A stretch of 8,628 nucleotides of DNA from Coprothermobacter sp. (GCA_003476705.1 DMVM01000158.1:2051-10678); one strand, 5' to 3'; shown: positions 1 through 7,176, counted from the first letter of the stretch. The notes: a model not told the origin generated them from the sequence alone. Numbers and translations are program-made.

Positions 1-535
1 CAGGATAGATACCAGTTTGTTCTCCTGCTATGCCAACGGAGCCAGCAGGGATTTTGGTTCTTGGATTCTCCAAACGTGGTGTGGCAATGCGAGGATCCAT
101 ACCTCCTAAGTATGGAAAGCCGGGAGTGAAACCCAGCATGTAAATGAGATAGTTCGGTGCACTGTGCAGTGCTATGACCTCTTCGGGGTCAAGCTTGCAG
201 TAAGCAGAAACAAACTCAAGGTCTGGTCCAAGATCGCCGCCATAGCATACTGGTATCACAGTCACTGTTGGCTGTGAAATGTTTCCCTCACAGGTACTTT
301 CCATAGCTCTTTCAAGGTATTTCTCAAGCGTTGCCGGTTCCAACTTAAGAGGATCAAAACACACCAGCAGTGAGCAATACGCTGGCACAGTTTCAATGAT
401 GCCTTCAATGGGGTTATGCTGCAGTGCTACGTTGAGCGCTCTAACTTTAGCATTTAATTCTGGTGAAATTTCTTTGCCTAGTTGCACTCGAAGCGCAGAA
501 TCGCCTGCTGGTTTTATGCAAAAGCCAATGCCCAA
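1..535 (-). CDS. pxpB: 5-oxoprolinase subunit PxpB (KipI/allophanate hydrolase subunit 1 family), 3' end outside window
   Basis: Partial gene of about 178 visible codons; the family is usually about 230 residues, so roughly the last 50 lie beyond the left edge. Seen in the translation: ETVPAYCSLLVCFDP (res 48-62), VIPVCYGGDLGPDL (93-106), MLGFTPGFPYLGG (133-145), then PR...IPAGSVGIAGEQTGIYP up to the edge. These are the hallmark blocks of PxpB/KipI; the usual SPGGW-IGRTP tail is missing only because of the cut. In the family, PxpB works with PxpA and PxpC as an ATP-dependent cytoplasmic 5-oxoprolinase making glutamate from pyroglutamate; pxpC is normally adjacent and would be expected just outside the window. 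The start is TTG at 535, chosen because a consensus AGGAGG (545-550) sits nine bases upstream and no ATG or GTG fits. The strong terminator at 603-636 separates it from the chemoreceptor gene, so it needs its own promoter; a TATTAT lies a few bases upstream of the ribosome site, without a clear -35. Confidence 0.9.
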   Translation of the reverse strand, partial: MGIGFCIKPAGDSALRVQLGKEISPELNAKVRALNVALQHNPIEGIIETVPAYCSLLVCFDPLKLEPATLEKYLERAMESTCEGNISQPTVTVIPVCYGGDLGPDLEFVSAYCKLDPEEVIALHSAPNYLIYMLGFTPGFPYLGGMDPRIATPRLENPRTKIPAGSVGIAGEQTGIYP

Positions 536-602
536 AACCTCCCACCTCCTGCATACATAATAAAAAGTCTAATACGGAAATGAAGAAAAGAACATGGACA
601 AC

Positions 603-636
603 AAAAAAGAAGGGGCAGGAACGCTGCCCCTTCTTT
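603..636 (-). terminator. Rho-independent terminator of the chemoreceptor gene
   Basis: A perfect 13-bp inverted repeat (606-618 with 624-636, GC core GGGGCAG/CTGCCCC) encloses a five-base loop. Read on the minus strand the stem runs into six consecutive T followed by GTTGT. It lies 24 bases past the stop codon of the chemoreceptor, so it ends that transcript. On the plus strand the stem is followed by GCATGC, not a T-run, so it is mainly one-directional. Confidence 0.93.
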
Positions 637-659
637 GCATGCAATTGCTAAAGTTATGC

Positions 660-2657
660 TTACTGTAGCCTGAACCTTTCCGTTATTTGCCTTAGCTGGT
701 TTGCTAATTCTTCAATAGAGGATGCCTCTTGAGCTACTTGATATACTGCCTGAGATTGCTGTTTCAAAACTTCACTGATTTGGTGTACTTGGTCAGCAAT
801 TGTTTGCACTGGCTTAATGGCTGTGTCAACTGCAGCATTTAGTTCTTCCGTAGACGCACCAAGTTCTTCCGCACTTGCAGCAAAGCTTTCTGCTGTGGAT
901 GCTACTTTTATTACTTCTTGAAGAATAGTAGAGAATTGCTGTTGTGTTTCTCTTGCTCTTTGTACGGCTTCCTGTACAGATGAAAGGTTTTCACCAACAG
1001 AAACGCTTACTGCTGAAATTCTCTTCTGAATGATGTCCAGTATGTGGGCAATGTTCTCGGTTGCTTGTTGGCTTTTCTCTGCTAGTTTTCTTATCTCATC
1101 TGCGACTACTGCAAAACCTTTTCCAGCTTCTCCAGCTCTAGCGGCTTCGATGGCAGCGTTTAACGCAAGTAGATTTGTCTGCTCCGCAATTTGATTTATG
1201 GTCTCTACAATTGAGCTAATACTCTTGGCATCTTCTGTTAGTTTCTGCATGGTTCTATCTGTTTTGTCTGTATTTTGGAACGCCTTTTCAGAGTTCTCTA
1301 CTACTTGGGCAATGCGTGTTTGGCCTTCTTCAGCTGACTGTCTAATATTACCTGTTTGCTGCGCAAGATTCTGAGCATCTGAAGCTATGCTTTGGGCTGT
1401 TCTAGAAACTTGATCCACGCCTCCGGTAAAGTCTTCAATGGCTCTGTAGGTGGCTTCAGCATTTGTTGCAACTTCACCTGACTGTGCTGTGACTTCTTCT
1501 ACCGAAGCGCTAGTTTCTTCTGTCAGAGCTGCTAAGTTCGTTGCAGCGTTTGATAACTTTCTTGCAGCTTCAGCGCTAGTAGCCATTATTTCGTTCAACG
1601 CCTGAATCATGGTGTTGATATCTTGTGCCATTTGTCCGATTTCGTCTTTGCTATTTACTTCAACTGTTGACGCCAAATCTCCTTTTGCGACTGCAGATAT
1701 GCTTGTTCTAAGTTTTTCGATTGGCTTAATGAGCATGTTCTGGGTTAATATGAATCCTAACAGAATTGCAAAGATGAGAGCAAGAGCACCAATTCCTAAC
1801 GTTGTGAATATTATGGAGCTTATGGGCTGAGATACCACTGTGCTAGGTACTAGAGAAAGAAAATACCAACCATTGGGTAGTTGCATTGCCAACGCGTAAT
1901 TGTTGTTGCCTTTGTATGAAAACTCGAACAATCCTCCCTTGGAAGAGGCTTCTTGAACCTGTTTGAATAAGTTTTCAGTATTCAAGTCAGTGTCAGCTTT
2001 TATGGAGGCATTCTTACTGGCTAGCAGAACTGTGCCGCTTCCATTTATCAAGTATTTCTGGGTGTCATCTGTGTCACCAAAGATCTCTTCTACAACCGTG
2101 TTGATTTCGAAGTCAATGCCTATTGCCCCTACATATTCGCTGTTAGACGAGATTGCCTTAGCTACTGAAATAATCGTTTTTCCAGAGCCTGCGTCTTTGT
2201 AGGGTTCTGTTACGATGTAGCTGCTCGGATTTGCAATGGCTTCTTCATACCAAGGTCTGGTGCGCGGGTCGAAATCGGCTGGTAGTTCCTGCTCAGGTCG
2301 TATGAACATGAGTCCATCTTTAGTACCGACGTAGACGTTCATTGTGGATGGATATTCTTTCAGAGCCGTATCGAACATGGCCAGCACTTGTTGAAGAATA
2401 GTGGAGTCGCCGCTTTCTGCCAAGCTTATTACGCTATCGCTAGAAGCTAAATAAGAAGCTAAATAACCATGAATATCGTTAAACGCAAGAATACTAGAAG
2501 CATCTGCTGCGTTTTGAGTCTGCAACTGTTCGCTTACTAAGGACCGAATGTTTCCAGTAGTGCGGTAGGCTACAACAATACCAAGAAGCAATAACGGGAT
2601 AAGTGCCGTTGCTACTATAGTTAGCGAAAGCTTTAGCTTCAAAGATTTTGTCTTCAT
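660..2657 (-). CDS. Methyl-accepting chemotaxis protein with dCache sensor, HAMP and signalling domain; probable amino-acid receptor
   Basis: Complete 665-residue transmembrane chemoreceptor. Order: short basic N-terminus, TM1 (about 11-31), extracytoplasmic dCache_1 domain (about 35-275), TM2 (about 281-305), HAMP (about 303-356), and a long coiled-coil MCP signalling domain whose hairpin tip contains [17 protein letters not shown] (494-510) and [18 protein letters not shown] (512-529). The sensor shows RPWY (134-137), YKD (153-155) and GIDFE (180-184), the positions that contact the amino-acid ligand backbone in the dCache_1AA family. Phe129 stands where the usual leading tyrosine is expected. 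The protein would signal through CheW/CheA; no che genes are in the window, and there is no C-terminal CheR-docking pentapeptide (it ends RFRLQ). ATG at 2657 is preceded by AGGAGG (2664-2669) at six bases. It is a single-gene unit with its own promoter and terminator. A 12-bp tandem repeat duplicates four residues (YLASYLAS, 65-72) early in the sensor. Confidence 0.95.
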   Translation of the reverse strand: MKTKSLKLKLSLTIVATALIPLLLLGIVVAYRTTGNIRSLVSEQLQTQNAADASSILAFNDIHGYLASYLASSDSVISLAESGDSTILQQVLAMFDTALKEYPSTMNVYVGTKDGLMFIRPEQELPADFDPRTRPWYEEAIANPSSYIVTEPYKDAGSGKTIISVAKAISSNSEYVGAIGIDFEINTVVEEIFGDTDDTQKYLINGSGTVLLASKNASIKADTDLNTENLFKQVQEASSKGGLFEFSYKGNNNYALAMQLPNGWYFLSLVPSTVVSQPISSIIFTTLGIGALALIFAILLGFILTQNMLIKPIEKLRTSISAVAKGDLASTVEVNSKDEIGQMAQDINTMIQALNEIMATSAEAARKLSNAATNLAALTEETSASVEEVTAQSGEVATNAEATYRAIEDFTGGVDQVSRTAQSIASDAQNLAQQTGNIRQSAEEGQTRIAQVVENSEKAFQNTDKTDRTMQKLTEDAKSISSIVETINQIAEQTNLLALNAAIEAARAGEAGKGFAVVADEIRKLAEKSQQATENIAHILDIIQKRISAVSVSVGENLSSVQEAVQRARETQQQFSTILQEVIKVASTAESFAASAEELGASTEELNAAVDTAIKPVQTIADQVHQISEVLKQQSQAVYQVAQEASSIEELANQLRQITERFRLQ
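2442..2465. repeat. Perfect 12-bp tandem duplication inside the chemoreceptor gene
   Basis: The unit AGAAGCTAAATA occurs twice back to back (2442-2453, 2454-2465) without mismatch. The length is a multiple of three, so the reading frame is kept; it encodes the doubled tetrapeptide YLAS at residues 65-72, in the long first helix of the sensor. Perfect identity suggests a recent slippage event. Confidence 0.9.
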
Positions 2658-3040
2658 GACACCCCTCCTGTGAGTCCGGATGAAATGTATTTTAACATTG
2701 ATGACCGGGTATCTATATGCAAGAATACGCGTGTACTTTGCGGAAGCTTTCCACTTGCCGAAACTTTTAAAACCCTGTCGAGCTGTTCCGTTGTGTTTTG
2801 ACTATTCTATGGAATACTACAGACAAGGTTATTTTAGTCAAAAAGGGGATGTTAATGATCCTGAAATTCAGTGTGTAACATTAGACTCTGAGTTCTTCAT
2901 GTTTCTTGGTATACGCTATATGTTTGTAGTTTGAAGCAGTAGCTATGGAGCCGATGGGATAGCCAATGTAGTGACACTGTTTTGAAATCCAAGCTACTAC
3001 TATTCATGGAGTGACTTGTTTTATTAACGTATCCAAATAT
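2658..3040. other. 383-bp intergenic stretch between pgaC and the chemoreceptor gene
   Basis: It contains the chemoreceptor ribosome site and probable -10 at its left end. Past the pgaC stop there is only a weak hairpin (minus-strand TGGCTAT...ATAGCTA, about 2940-2965) with no following T-run, so no convincing terminator for the pga pair is visible. An 84-codon open frame on the plus strand (2680-2934) has no ribosome site and no recognisable protein features; I treat it as chance. Nothing else is recognised. Confidence 0.5.
2689..2697 (-). promoter_or_regulatory. Probable extended -10 promoter of the chemoreceptor gene
   Basis: On the minus strand the sequence reads TGTTAAAAT, i.e. an extended -10 (TGn) with a box one base from TATAAT. 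The transcript would start near 2682 and give a leader of about 25 bases containing the strong ribosome site. No good TTGACA is seen 16-18 bases upstream, which is tolerated by extended -10 promoters. Inferred from sequence only. Confidence 0.45.
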
Positions 3041-4306
3041 TTACTCTTGTACAAGAGGCTTCACTGGTTTTCTTGCGGGGCTTTGCCACTTCCCCACATT
3101 ATTTAAGCTTCCCATTAGCCCTTTCGGTGCTGTCAAAACCACTGTTAAAGCGTTTACAACGTAAAAGAACAGTGGATACCAAGGTACATAGAAGAAAGCT
3201 CGCCAAAGCGTTTCGTCATATTGGCGATTAACAAAAAGGGCTGCTCCAAATTGGAATAAACATGTAAAAATTAGGACTGCTCCAGTCCATGCGGGTATTG
3301 GATTAAGTCCTACGGATTTGGCCAGAAATAGTGAAGCAACAATCCACATAACGATGCCAAAAACAAACAGCAGTGACCAAATATAGCTCAGAAAGAATTC
3401 AGCGTATATGGGCCACAGTCTTCTATGCTCCCAACGTTGAAAGATGTCTTTGTGCGTCCTTAGCAAATGCCAGCCACCTAAAGCCCATCGCTCCCTTTGT
3501 TTCCAGTATGAACTGAAAGAGGCAGGTACTTCTATGTATGCAACTGCTTTGGGAGCAAACCATACTTCGTAATGCGCTTTTTGTAATTTCCATGTTATGT
3601 CAATATCTTCAGTAGCAGAATTACTAGAAAAACCGCCCACTTTTTTAAGAACGTCTGCTCTGTACGCCGTGGCGCAACCTGATACTGTAAGCACTCTCCC
3701 CATGACCCTTTGAGACCTCTTAAGTAGTCCGATAATGGAGGCGAATTCAGCTGTCTGAATTTTCTCAAGAAGGTTCTTTCTATTCCTTGCTACAGGATTA
3801 CCTGTAACAGCGCCAAGACGTGGTTGGTAAGTGAAAGGTAAAGTTAACCATTTTAAAGCGTCACTTTTCAGTGTGGTATCTGCGTCTAGAACTACCACGA
3901 TGGGTGTGTCGCCAATTCTAGTCAAGGCATTATTCAAAGCAGTTGCCTTTCCCACATTCTTGGTCAAATGGATGAGATGAAAGTTCTGAGCAGTTTTTAG
4001 GTGCTCTCTCATGATGTCAGCAGAATTATCGACCGAGTTGTCATCTATGAAGACCACATCGTAATCTGGATAATCTAAACTGCTAAGATTCTGCATGGTA
4101 TCTTTTATCGTTGTGGCTTCATTGTGCACAGGTACAAGTACTGTAACGTGAGGCCATTGTTCTGTTGTGATTATGCCTTCTGTGGCCTCAGAATGTTTTT
4201 CACGGCGGAACCAAAAATAAACTCCGCCAACAGCGTACACAACACTCATAAGGAGAGGAAATAAAAACACGTAATAACTAAAAAGTTGCCAGTAGTTAAG
4301 ACTCAT
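3041..4306 (-). CDS. pgaC: Poly-beta-1,6-N-acetylglucosamine synthase-like family 2 glycosyltransferase (PgaC/IcaA)
   Basis: 421 residues, the usual length for PgaC/IcaA. Membrane segments: one near the N-terminus (about 9-32) and three at the C-terminus (about 302-325, 337-358, 370-392), enclosing a cytoplasmic GT-A domain. Catalytic motifs of processive GT2 enzymes are all present: VPVHNE (59-64), FIDDNS (86-91), DAD (141-143), TED (232-234) and the QRERW acceptor/translocation motif (270-274). Blocks GAVTGNP (165-171), SIIGLLKRSQR (190-200) and TEDIDITWKLQ (232-242) are those typical of PgaC/IcaA rather than cellulose or hyaluronan synthases. Family role: polymerises UDP-GlcNAc and exports the chain across the inner membrane, together with PgaD/IcaD. 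The ATG overlaps the end of pgaD by 11 bases with only a weak ribosome site, pointing to translational coupling. No deacetylase (pgaB/icaB) or outer-membrane pgaA is present here, so the final polymer chemistry is not shown. A different N-acetylhexosamine polymer remains possible. Confidence 0.87.
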   Translation of the reverse strand: MSLNYWQLFSYYVFLFPLLMSVVYAVGGVYFWFRREKHSEATEGIITTEQWPHVTVLVPVHNEATTIKDTMQNLSSLDYPDYDVVFIDDNSVDNSADIMREHLKTAQNFHLIHLTKNVGKATALNNALTRIGDTPIVVVLDADTTLKSDALKWLTLPFTYQPRLGAVTGNPVARNRKNLLEKIQTAEFASIIGLLKRSQRVMGRVLTVSGCATAYRADVLKKVGGFSSNSATEDIDITWKLQKAHYEVWFAPKAVAYIEVPASFSSYWKQRERWALGGWHLLRTHKDIFQRWEHRRLWPIYAEFFLSYIWSLLFVFGIVMWIVASLFLAKSVGLNPIPAWTGAVLIFTCLFQFGAALFVNRQYDETLWRAFFYVPWYPLFFYVVNALTVVLTAPKGLMGSLNNVGKWQSPARKPVKPLVQE

Positions 4307-4703
4307 TGCTCAATTTCTCGCTTTTTAGAAAGTTTCCCTCTTCAGGGTCAATAGTAATCTCTGTCCATTCAATAGGTTTATTAGCGGAGCTCAAAGGCTC
4401 TATACTCCTCTTGTTGTTTCTAAAATATCGATTTTGGTTGTAAGCTTTCCATGCCGAGAATGAAGCAAACAAAATTAGGAGCCAAACACTTAGTGATAGC
4501 ACGGTAACAGCTGTACTTCTAACACTGTGGGGTACGAAAAGATGCTGGTTCCATATTGTACCAACAGCATACCATCCGAGGGCACCTATAACCCATGTTA
4601 CAACGCCTAATATTAGAGCCCAAGCCAAAGAAGTGGAAGAAACGTTAATGACCTTATTCAAGATTGTTAATTCTTTATTTTTGCTCGATTGTAATTTATT
4701 CAT
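4296..4703 (-). CDS. pgaD: PgaD-like accessory subunit of poly-N-acetylglucosamine synthase
   Basis: 135 residues with two membrane segments (about 26-49 and 63-84), followed by AWKAYNQNRYF (84-94), which resembles the W-YN-RF block after the second helix of PgaD, and then a hydrophilic cytoplasmic tail. Length, topology, this motif and the 11-base overlap with pgaC support the call; overall identity to known PgaD is clearly low. In Escherichia coli, PgaD stabilises PgaC and the two together bind cyclic di-GMP, which activates polymerisation; that this pair does so is inference. The order pgaD-pgaC is the reverse of E. coli. The ATG at 4703 has no Shine-Dalgarno sequence; instead a perfect TATAAT box ends six bases upstream, so the mRNA may begin at the start codon itself. 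The tail after residue 95 is rich in charged and polar residues and is probably variable. Confidence 0.72.
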   Translation of the reverse strand: MNKLQSSKNKELTILNKVINVSSTSLAWALILGVVTWVIGALGWYAVGTIWNQHLFVPHSVRSTAVTVLSLSVWLLILFASFSAWKAYNQNRYFRNNKRSIEPLSSANKPIEWTEITIDPEEGNFLKSEKLSNES

Positions 4704-4709
4704 ATTCTG

Positions 4710-4715
4710 ATTATA
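4710..4715 (-). promoter_or_regulatory. -10 box of the pgaD-pgaC operon, probably giving a leaderless mRNA
   Basis: Minus-strand TATAAT lies exactly six bases before the pgaD ATG, which places the expected transcription start on or next to the A of the start codon. There is no ribosome site between box and ATG. No TTGACA-like -35 is seen 16-18 bases upstream. Confidence 0.5.
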
Positions 4716-4956
4716 TACTATTCAGTGTTGTAGCTATGCTGGGTTTGATTAAGCGGAGATCGATATGAGTCGTTTCTTGTATAGGACTTGAGCGATTTGA
4801 ATTCACTAAATGAAAGCATGAGTACCTAGTGTCCATTTTTGACTCTTTCCAGGACAATTGAAAAAATCAAAATAATAGCTCGGGTGAGTTGGTTGCCAGC
4901 CAGTTCAACTTATTGCTAGGCAGACGTGGTCCGTAAGTATGGTTGAATGGACGTCT

Positions 4957-6129
4957 TCACTCGGCAATAATGCTGGTGTAAGGCTCTGCTAGGAGCAAGT
5001 TAGCTGGTATGATGCTGTCGTAACCATAGCGCTGGCGTATCTTTTCTACTACGGGCTTTAATTGATTTGGTTTTTCTTGGTAGAAAAGGCTGGGGGTGTA
5101 ATGCTGCCTTATGTCAGTCATGCCTACGCCAACCAACCGTACGCCTTGGTTATATGGTCTGAGCTCTTTGTTTAGCATTTTGAAGTTATGAAAGATTACA
5201 TCGGGGTCATTGGTGTAAAACTCCAGTTTCATGCCTGTTGATTCTGCACTCAAATCATCGTAGCGTAAAAATATGAAAAGTTCTTTTGCACGGGAGTTAA
5301 TCTCTTCCAAACCTTTACTAAGAGAATCACAAAGCAGACGTCCCACTGCTTCTACTACCAGTGGGCTTAAGGTGCTTGCGTCCAAAGTAACACTACGAGT
5401 AATGCTTTTTAAAGGTGGCTCCTGAGTAATAAGAGGCGTTTCGTCAATGCCTTGAGCGATTTTTTGGTAGTACTCGCCAAGTATGCCCATAAGGTTTTTG
5501 ATTATGGGTTTTGGAGTTAAAGCTAAATCTTCTAAGGTATATATACCATTTTTATTGAGTAGAGCTTCTCTGCGGGAACCTATGCCTGGTATGGCTGATA
5601 CGGGCAAGTACTTGTAGACACTGGGTATGGCCTGTGGTTTCCACCAAGTGAGTCCATCGGGTTTGCCTTCCTCTGTTGCCATTTTTGCTAAGATTTTTCC
5701 CGGAGCAATCCCTACGGAGCAAGTAATACCAAACTGCTTCTTTACGTATCTTCTGATTTCTTCACCTACTTTATCTGGATCCTTGCCGTGGTAAGCCATG
5801 AAGAATTCGTCAATGCTGTAATTTTCTACCTCAGAAGAAATGCTTCTGGCGTATTTGAGCATTTGGTTATGCACGTAACCGTAGAATGATGGATGAGCCT
5901 GCACCAGAATAAGGTCAGAGCAAAGATTAAAAGCTTCTTTTGGAGGCATGCCAGCTTTTACGCCTTTGCGTTTAGCTTCGTAAGATGCTGCAGCTATGAC
6001 GGAGCGTTTTTTGCCTCTACCGTATGGGTCAGCCATGACTCCAATGGGTTTGCCTTTTAGTTTTGGATTGATGGCTTGTTCGCAGCTGGCGAAGAAGGCG
6101 TCCATATCCACGTGCATGATCCATCTCAT
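4957..6129 (-). CDS. dinB: DNA polymerase IV, Y-family translesion polymerase
   Basis: 390 residues from the chosen start. Seen: HVDMDAFF (6-13) with metal ligand D8 and steric-gate F13, YSIDEFF (104-110) with catalytic D107/E108, the palm/finger block KRSVIAAASYEAKRKGVKAGM (in 41-61), the helix-hairpin-helix thumb PGIGSRR (181-187), and a little-finger domain ending in KIRQRYGYDSI (363-373), a tail common in Firmicutes Y-family enzymes. SLF (347-349) in this region may be a weak beta-clamp contact. The open frame extends upstream to GTG 6165 and has an ATG at 6141, but ATG 6129 gives the same residue numbering as E. coli DinB (MRWIMHVDMD vs MRKIIHVDMD) and overlaps the upstream stop as ATGA, so I choose it. 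Role: error-prone bypass of damaged template DNA. It is cotranscribed with the small gene just upstream. No SOS box of a known type is visible, and no clear terminator follows. Confidence 0.95.
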   Translation of the reverse strand: MRWIMHVDMDAFFASCEQAINPKLKGKPIGVMADPYGRGKKRSVIAAASYEAKRKGVKAGMPPKEAFNLCSDLILVQAHPSFYGYVHNQMLKYARSISSEVENYSIDEFFMAYHGKDPDKVGEEIRRYVKKQFGITCSVGIAPGKILAKMATEEGKPDGLTWWKPQAIPSVYKYLPVSAIPGIGSRREALLNKNGIYTLEDLALTPKPIIKNLMGILGEYYQKIAQGIDETPLITQEPPLKSITRSVTLDASTLSPLVVEAVGRLLCDSLSKGLEEINSRAKELFIFLRYDDLSAESTGMKLEFYTNDPDVIFHNFKMLNKELRPYNQGVRLVGVGMTDIRQHYTPSLFYQEKPNQLKPVVEKIRQRYGYDSIIPANLLLAEPYTSIIAE

Positions 6130-6344
6130 GGCAAGCGCCATCCTCTCCAATAACCGTCGGGCCACAGGTAAACGAGTTCCCAGATTTGGTCTTCTTCTGT
6201 GGATATTACGAAGTGGTAAAGCTGGCGATTACCCTGCGGTTGCTGCCATTTTTGCTGCAAGGTTTTTACTTTTTGCCAGCGTTGCCCGTCTCTGAAAGCT
6301 AAAGGCTTAAATTCTGCACCATGGTAAAGCACCATGACCGTCAT
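6126..6344 (-). CDS. Small tryptophan-rich protein translationally coupled to dinB; function unknown
   Basis: 72 residues with six tryptophans (W23, 33, 55, 61, 66, 69), no signal peptide or membrane segment, and a pattern of alternating polar and aromatic residues suggesting a small beta-rich fold. Its stop overlaps the dinB start in ATGA, so the two are translated together. The spacing of RW-V---W...LYHFVIST...WELVY...W---RL recalls short proteins annotated DUF6504 that are encoded beside Y-family polymerases (ImuB type) in other phyla; this is a remembered pattern, not a search result. Start: the frame is open back to 6386, but the TATAAT at 6351-6356 lies inside that extension. ATG 6344 is six bases after the box, with another ATG at 6350 and one at 6335. 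None has a Shine-Dalgarno sequence, so leaderless translation from 6344 is the best reading. A DNA-repair accessory role is inferred from linkage only. Confidence 0.72.
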   Translation of the reverse strand: MTVMVLYHGAEFKPLAFRDGQRWQKVKTLQQKWQQPQGNRQLYHFVISTEEDQIWELVYLWPDGYWRGWRLP

Positions 6345-6350
6345 AACCAT

Positions 6351-6359
6351 ATTATAGCA
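6351..6359 (-). promoter_or_regulatory. Extended -10 promoter of the small-protein/dinB operon
   Basis: Minus-strand TGCTATAAT is a perfect extended -10 element. Its box ends six bases before ATG 6344, placing the expected start of transcription at that codon. The -35 position (about 6374-6379) reads poorly and is covered by the dyad at 6372-6383. Confidence 0.6.
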
Positions 6360-6371
6360 AACAATTGTATA

Positions 6372-6383
6372 CCATACATATGG
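6372..6383. promoter_or_regulatory. 12-bp dyad over the -35 position of the dinB-operon promoter; possible operator
   Basis: CCATA-CA-TATGG is a perfect five-base inverted repeat with a two-base centre. It sits where the -35 hexamer of the TGCTATAAT promoter should be, so a bound protein could activate or block transcription. It is short and AT-rich enough to occur by chance. Confidence 0.25.
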
Positions 6384-6403
6384 CAAAGTAGCACCTACGC
6401 CAT
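6380..6403 (-). terminator. Hairpin after radC, without a T-run
   Basis: ATGGC (6380-6384) and GTAG (6388-6391) pair with CTAC (6395-6398) and GCCAT (6399-6403), giving nine pairs with a three-base bulge and a three-base loop. It starts about 20 bases after the radC stop. On the minus strand the stem is not followed by a T-run, so termination would be weak; it may instead protect the 3' end or be part of the dinB-operon control region. Confidence 0.3.
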
Positions 6404-6422
6404 GTCAAAAGCTGTGGAATCT

Positions 6423-7136
6423 CTAAATCAACTTTTCTCGGGCTAAGCTTACATGCTGGTTTTTGCCCACAATGATGTGGTCAAGAAGCTGAGCGCCTAC
6501 CAATTCGCAGGCTTGTTTTAGCTGTTTTGTCACTGCCACATCTTCTCGGCTGGGGCTAGGATCTCCACTGGGGTGATTGTGTATCAAAATGAGCCCTTGA
6601 GCTGAAGTCAAGCTTACCTGTTTCAATATTTCTTTAGGGTCAACCGTGGTTTGTATTGAACTACCCACACTGATTTCTACGTGTTTTATGGGGCGATTCT
6701 TCCTATCTAGCAGCAGCACCCAGAAGTGCTCTTTACCTTCGTTCACGAGCATGGAAGAGAAATAACGTGCTGCATACTCGACGGCATCTTCAGGGGTAGT
6801 AATTCTTGCCTCTTCCACAGTTTCATTTTGAAGAAACCGCTTACCTATTTCCAATGCGGCCTTTACTTGAGCGGCTTTGGCTTTCCCCATTCCCTTGATT
6901 TGTAGAAGTTCTTCTACGCTGGCTCGGTACAGTCCAGTAAAGCCACCAAAGGTATTCAGCAGGCGTCGTGCCAAATCTTCCGCTGTTTCTTCTTTATTCC
7001 CCGTACGAAGTATGATAGCAAGCAATTTTGCGTCAGGCAAGTGCTCAGGTCCTTTAGAAAGAAGCAGTTCTCTGGGGCGTTCAGAAACAATCCATTCCTT
7101 TATCGGAATTTTGTAATTTGGGTTACTCACAGACAA
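6423..7136 (-). CDS. radC: RadC family protein (JAB1/JAMM metalloprotease-like domain)
   Basis: 237 residues, typical length. The N-terminal part has PIKEWIVSERPRELLL (11-26) and a helix-hairpin-helix LLQIKGMGKAKAAQVKAALE (77-96). The C-terminal JAMM domain shows a complete metal-binding set: E154, H186 and H188 in HNHPSGDPSPSRED, S196 and D199 (HxH-x7-S-x2-D). The closing LLDHIIVG (217-224) is also standard. The family is widespread and was once linked to recombinational repair, but its biochemical role remains unsettled; an early repair assignment in E. coli was withdrawn. The start is TTG at 7136 four bases after an AAAGGG ribosome site; GTG at 7130 (spacing ten) is equally possible. A promoter with TATAAT at 7183-7188 would give a leader of about 40 bases, and a perfect dyad lies just downstream of that box. 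radC is followed after 78 bases by the small-protein/dinB operon and is divergent from the acetyltransferase gene. Confidence 0.94.
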   Translation of the reverse strand: MSVSNPNYKIPIKEWIVSERPRELLLSKGPEHLPDAKLLAIILRTGNKEETAEDLARRLLNTFGGFTGLYRASVEELLQIKGMGKAKAAQVKAALEIGKRFLQNETVEEARITTPEDAVEYAARYFSSMLVNEGKEHFWVLLLDRKNRPIKHVEISVGSSIQTTVDPKEILKQVSLTSAQGLILIHNHPSGDPSPSREDVAVTKQLKQACELVGAQLLDHIIVGKNQHVSLAREKLI

Positions 7137-7176
7137 ATAGCCCTTTTGAAAAAGTATGTGCGCCTAGAAACAGCAT
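7123..7176 (-). CDS. Possible 17-residue leader peptide overlapping the radC start
   Basis: An ATG lies exactly six bases past the TATAAT at 7183-7188 and opens a frame MLFLGAHTFSKGLFVCE that stops (TAA) inside the first codons of radC, overlapping the GTG start by eight bases. If the mRNA begins at 7176 this would be a leaderless peptide whose translation could feed ribosomes to radC. No conserved attenuator codon run is visible. Chance is a fair alternative, because radC has a ribosome site of its own. Confidence 0.2.
   Translation of the reverse strand: MLFLGAHTFSKGLFVCE

Noticed and set aside
447..644. 65-codon minus-strand frame over the start of pxpB
   Set aside because: It overlaps the well-supported pxpB frame and runs through the terminator stem; its product is low-complexity at the start and has no recognisable features.
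2680..2934. 84-codon open frame on the plus strand between pgaC and the chemoreceptor gene
   Set aside because: No ribosome site, no plausible domain, odd composition, and it lies over the chemoreceptor's promoter; best explained as chance.
4704..4956. Search for a cyclic di-GMP riboswitch or other RNA element upstream of pgaD
   Set aside because: No GEMM core sequences or convincing helices were found, and the probable leaderless start leaves no room for a leader RNA. A 41-codon frame there ends inside the -10 box and looks accidental.
4922..4962. AGACGT...ACGTCT inverted repeat after the dinB stop as a terminator
   Set aside because: Long loop, bulged stem and no T-run on the minus strand.
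5996..6295. 99-codon plus-strand frame antisense to dinB and the small gene
   Set aside because: It is a shadow of two coding frames, with no ribosome site or known motif.
6403..6408. Perfect TTGACA on the minus strand after radC
   Set aside because: No -10 box stands 16-18 bases downstream (that position reads TGCCAT), and it is too far from the TATAAT at 6351-6356 to serve it.
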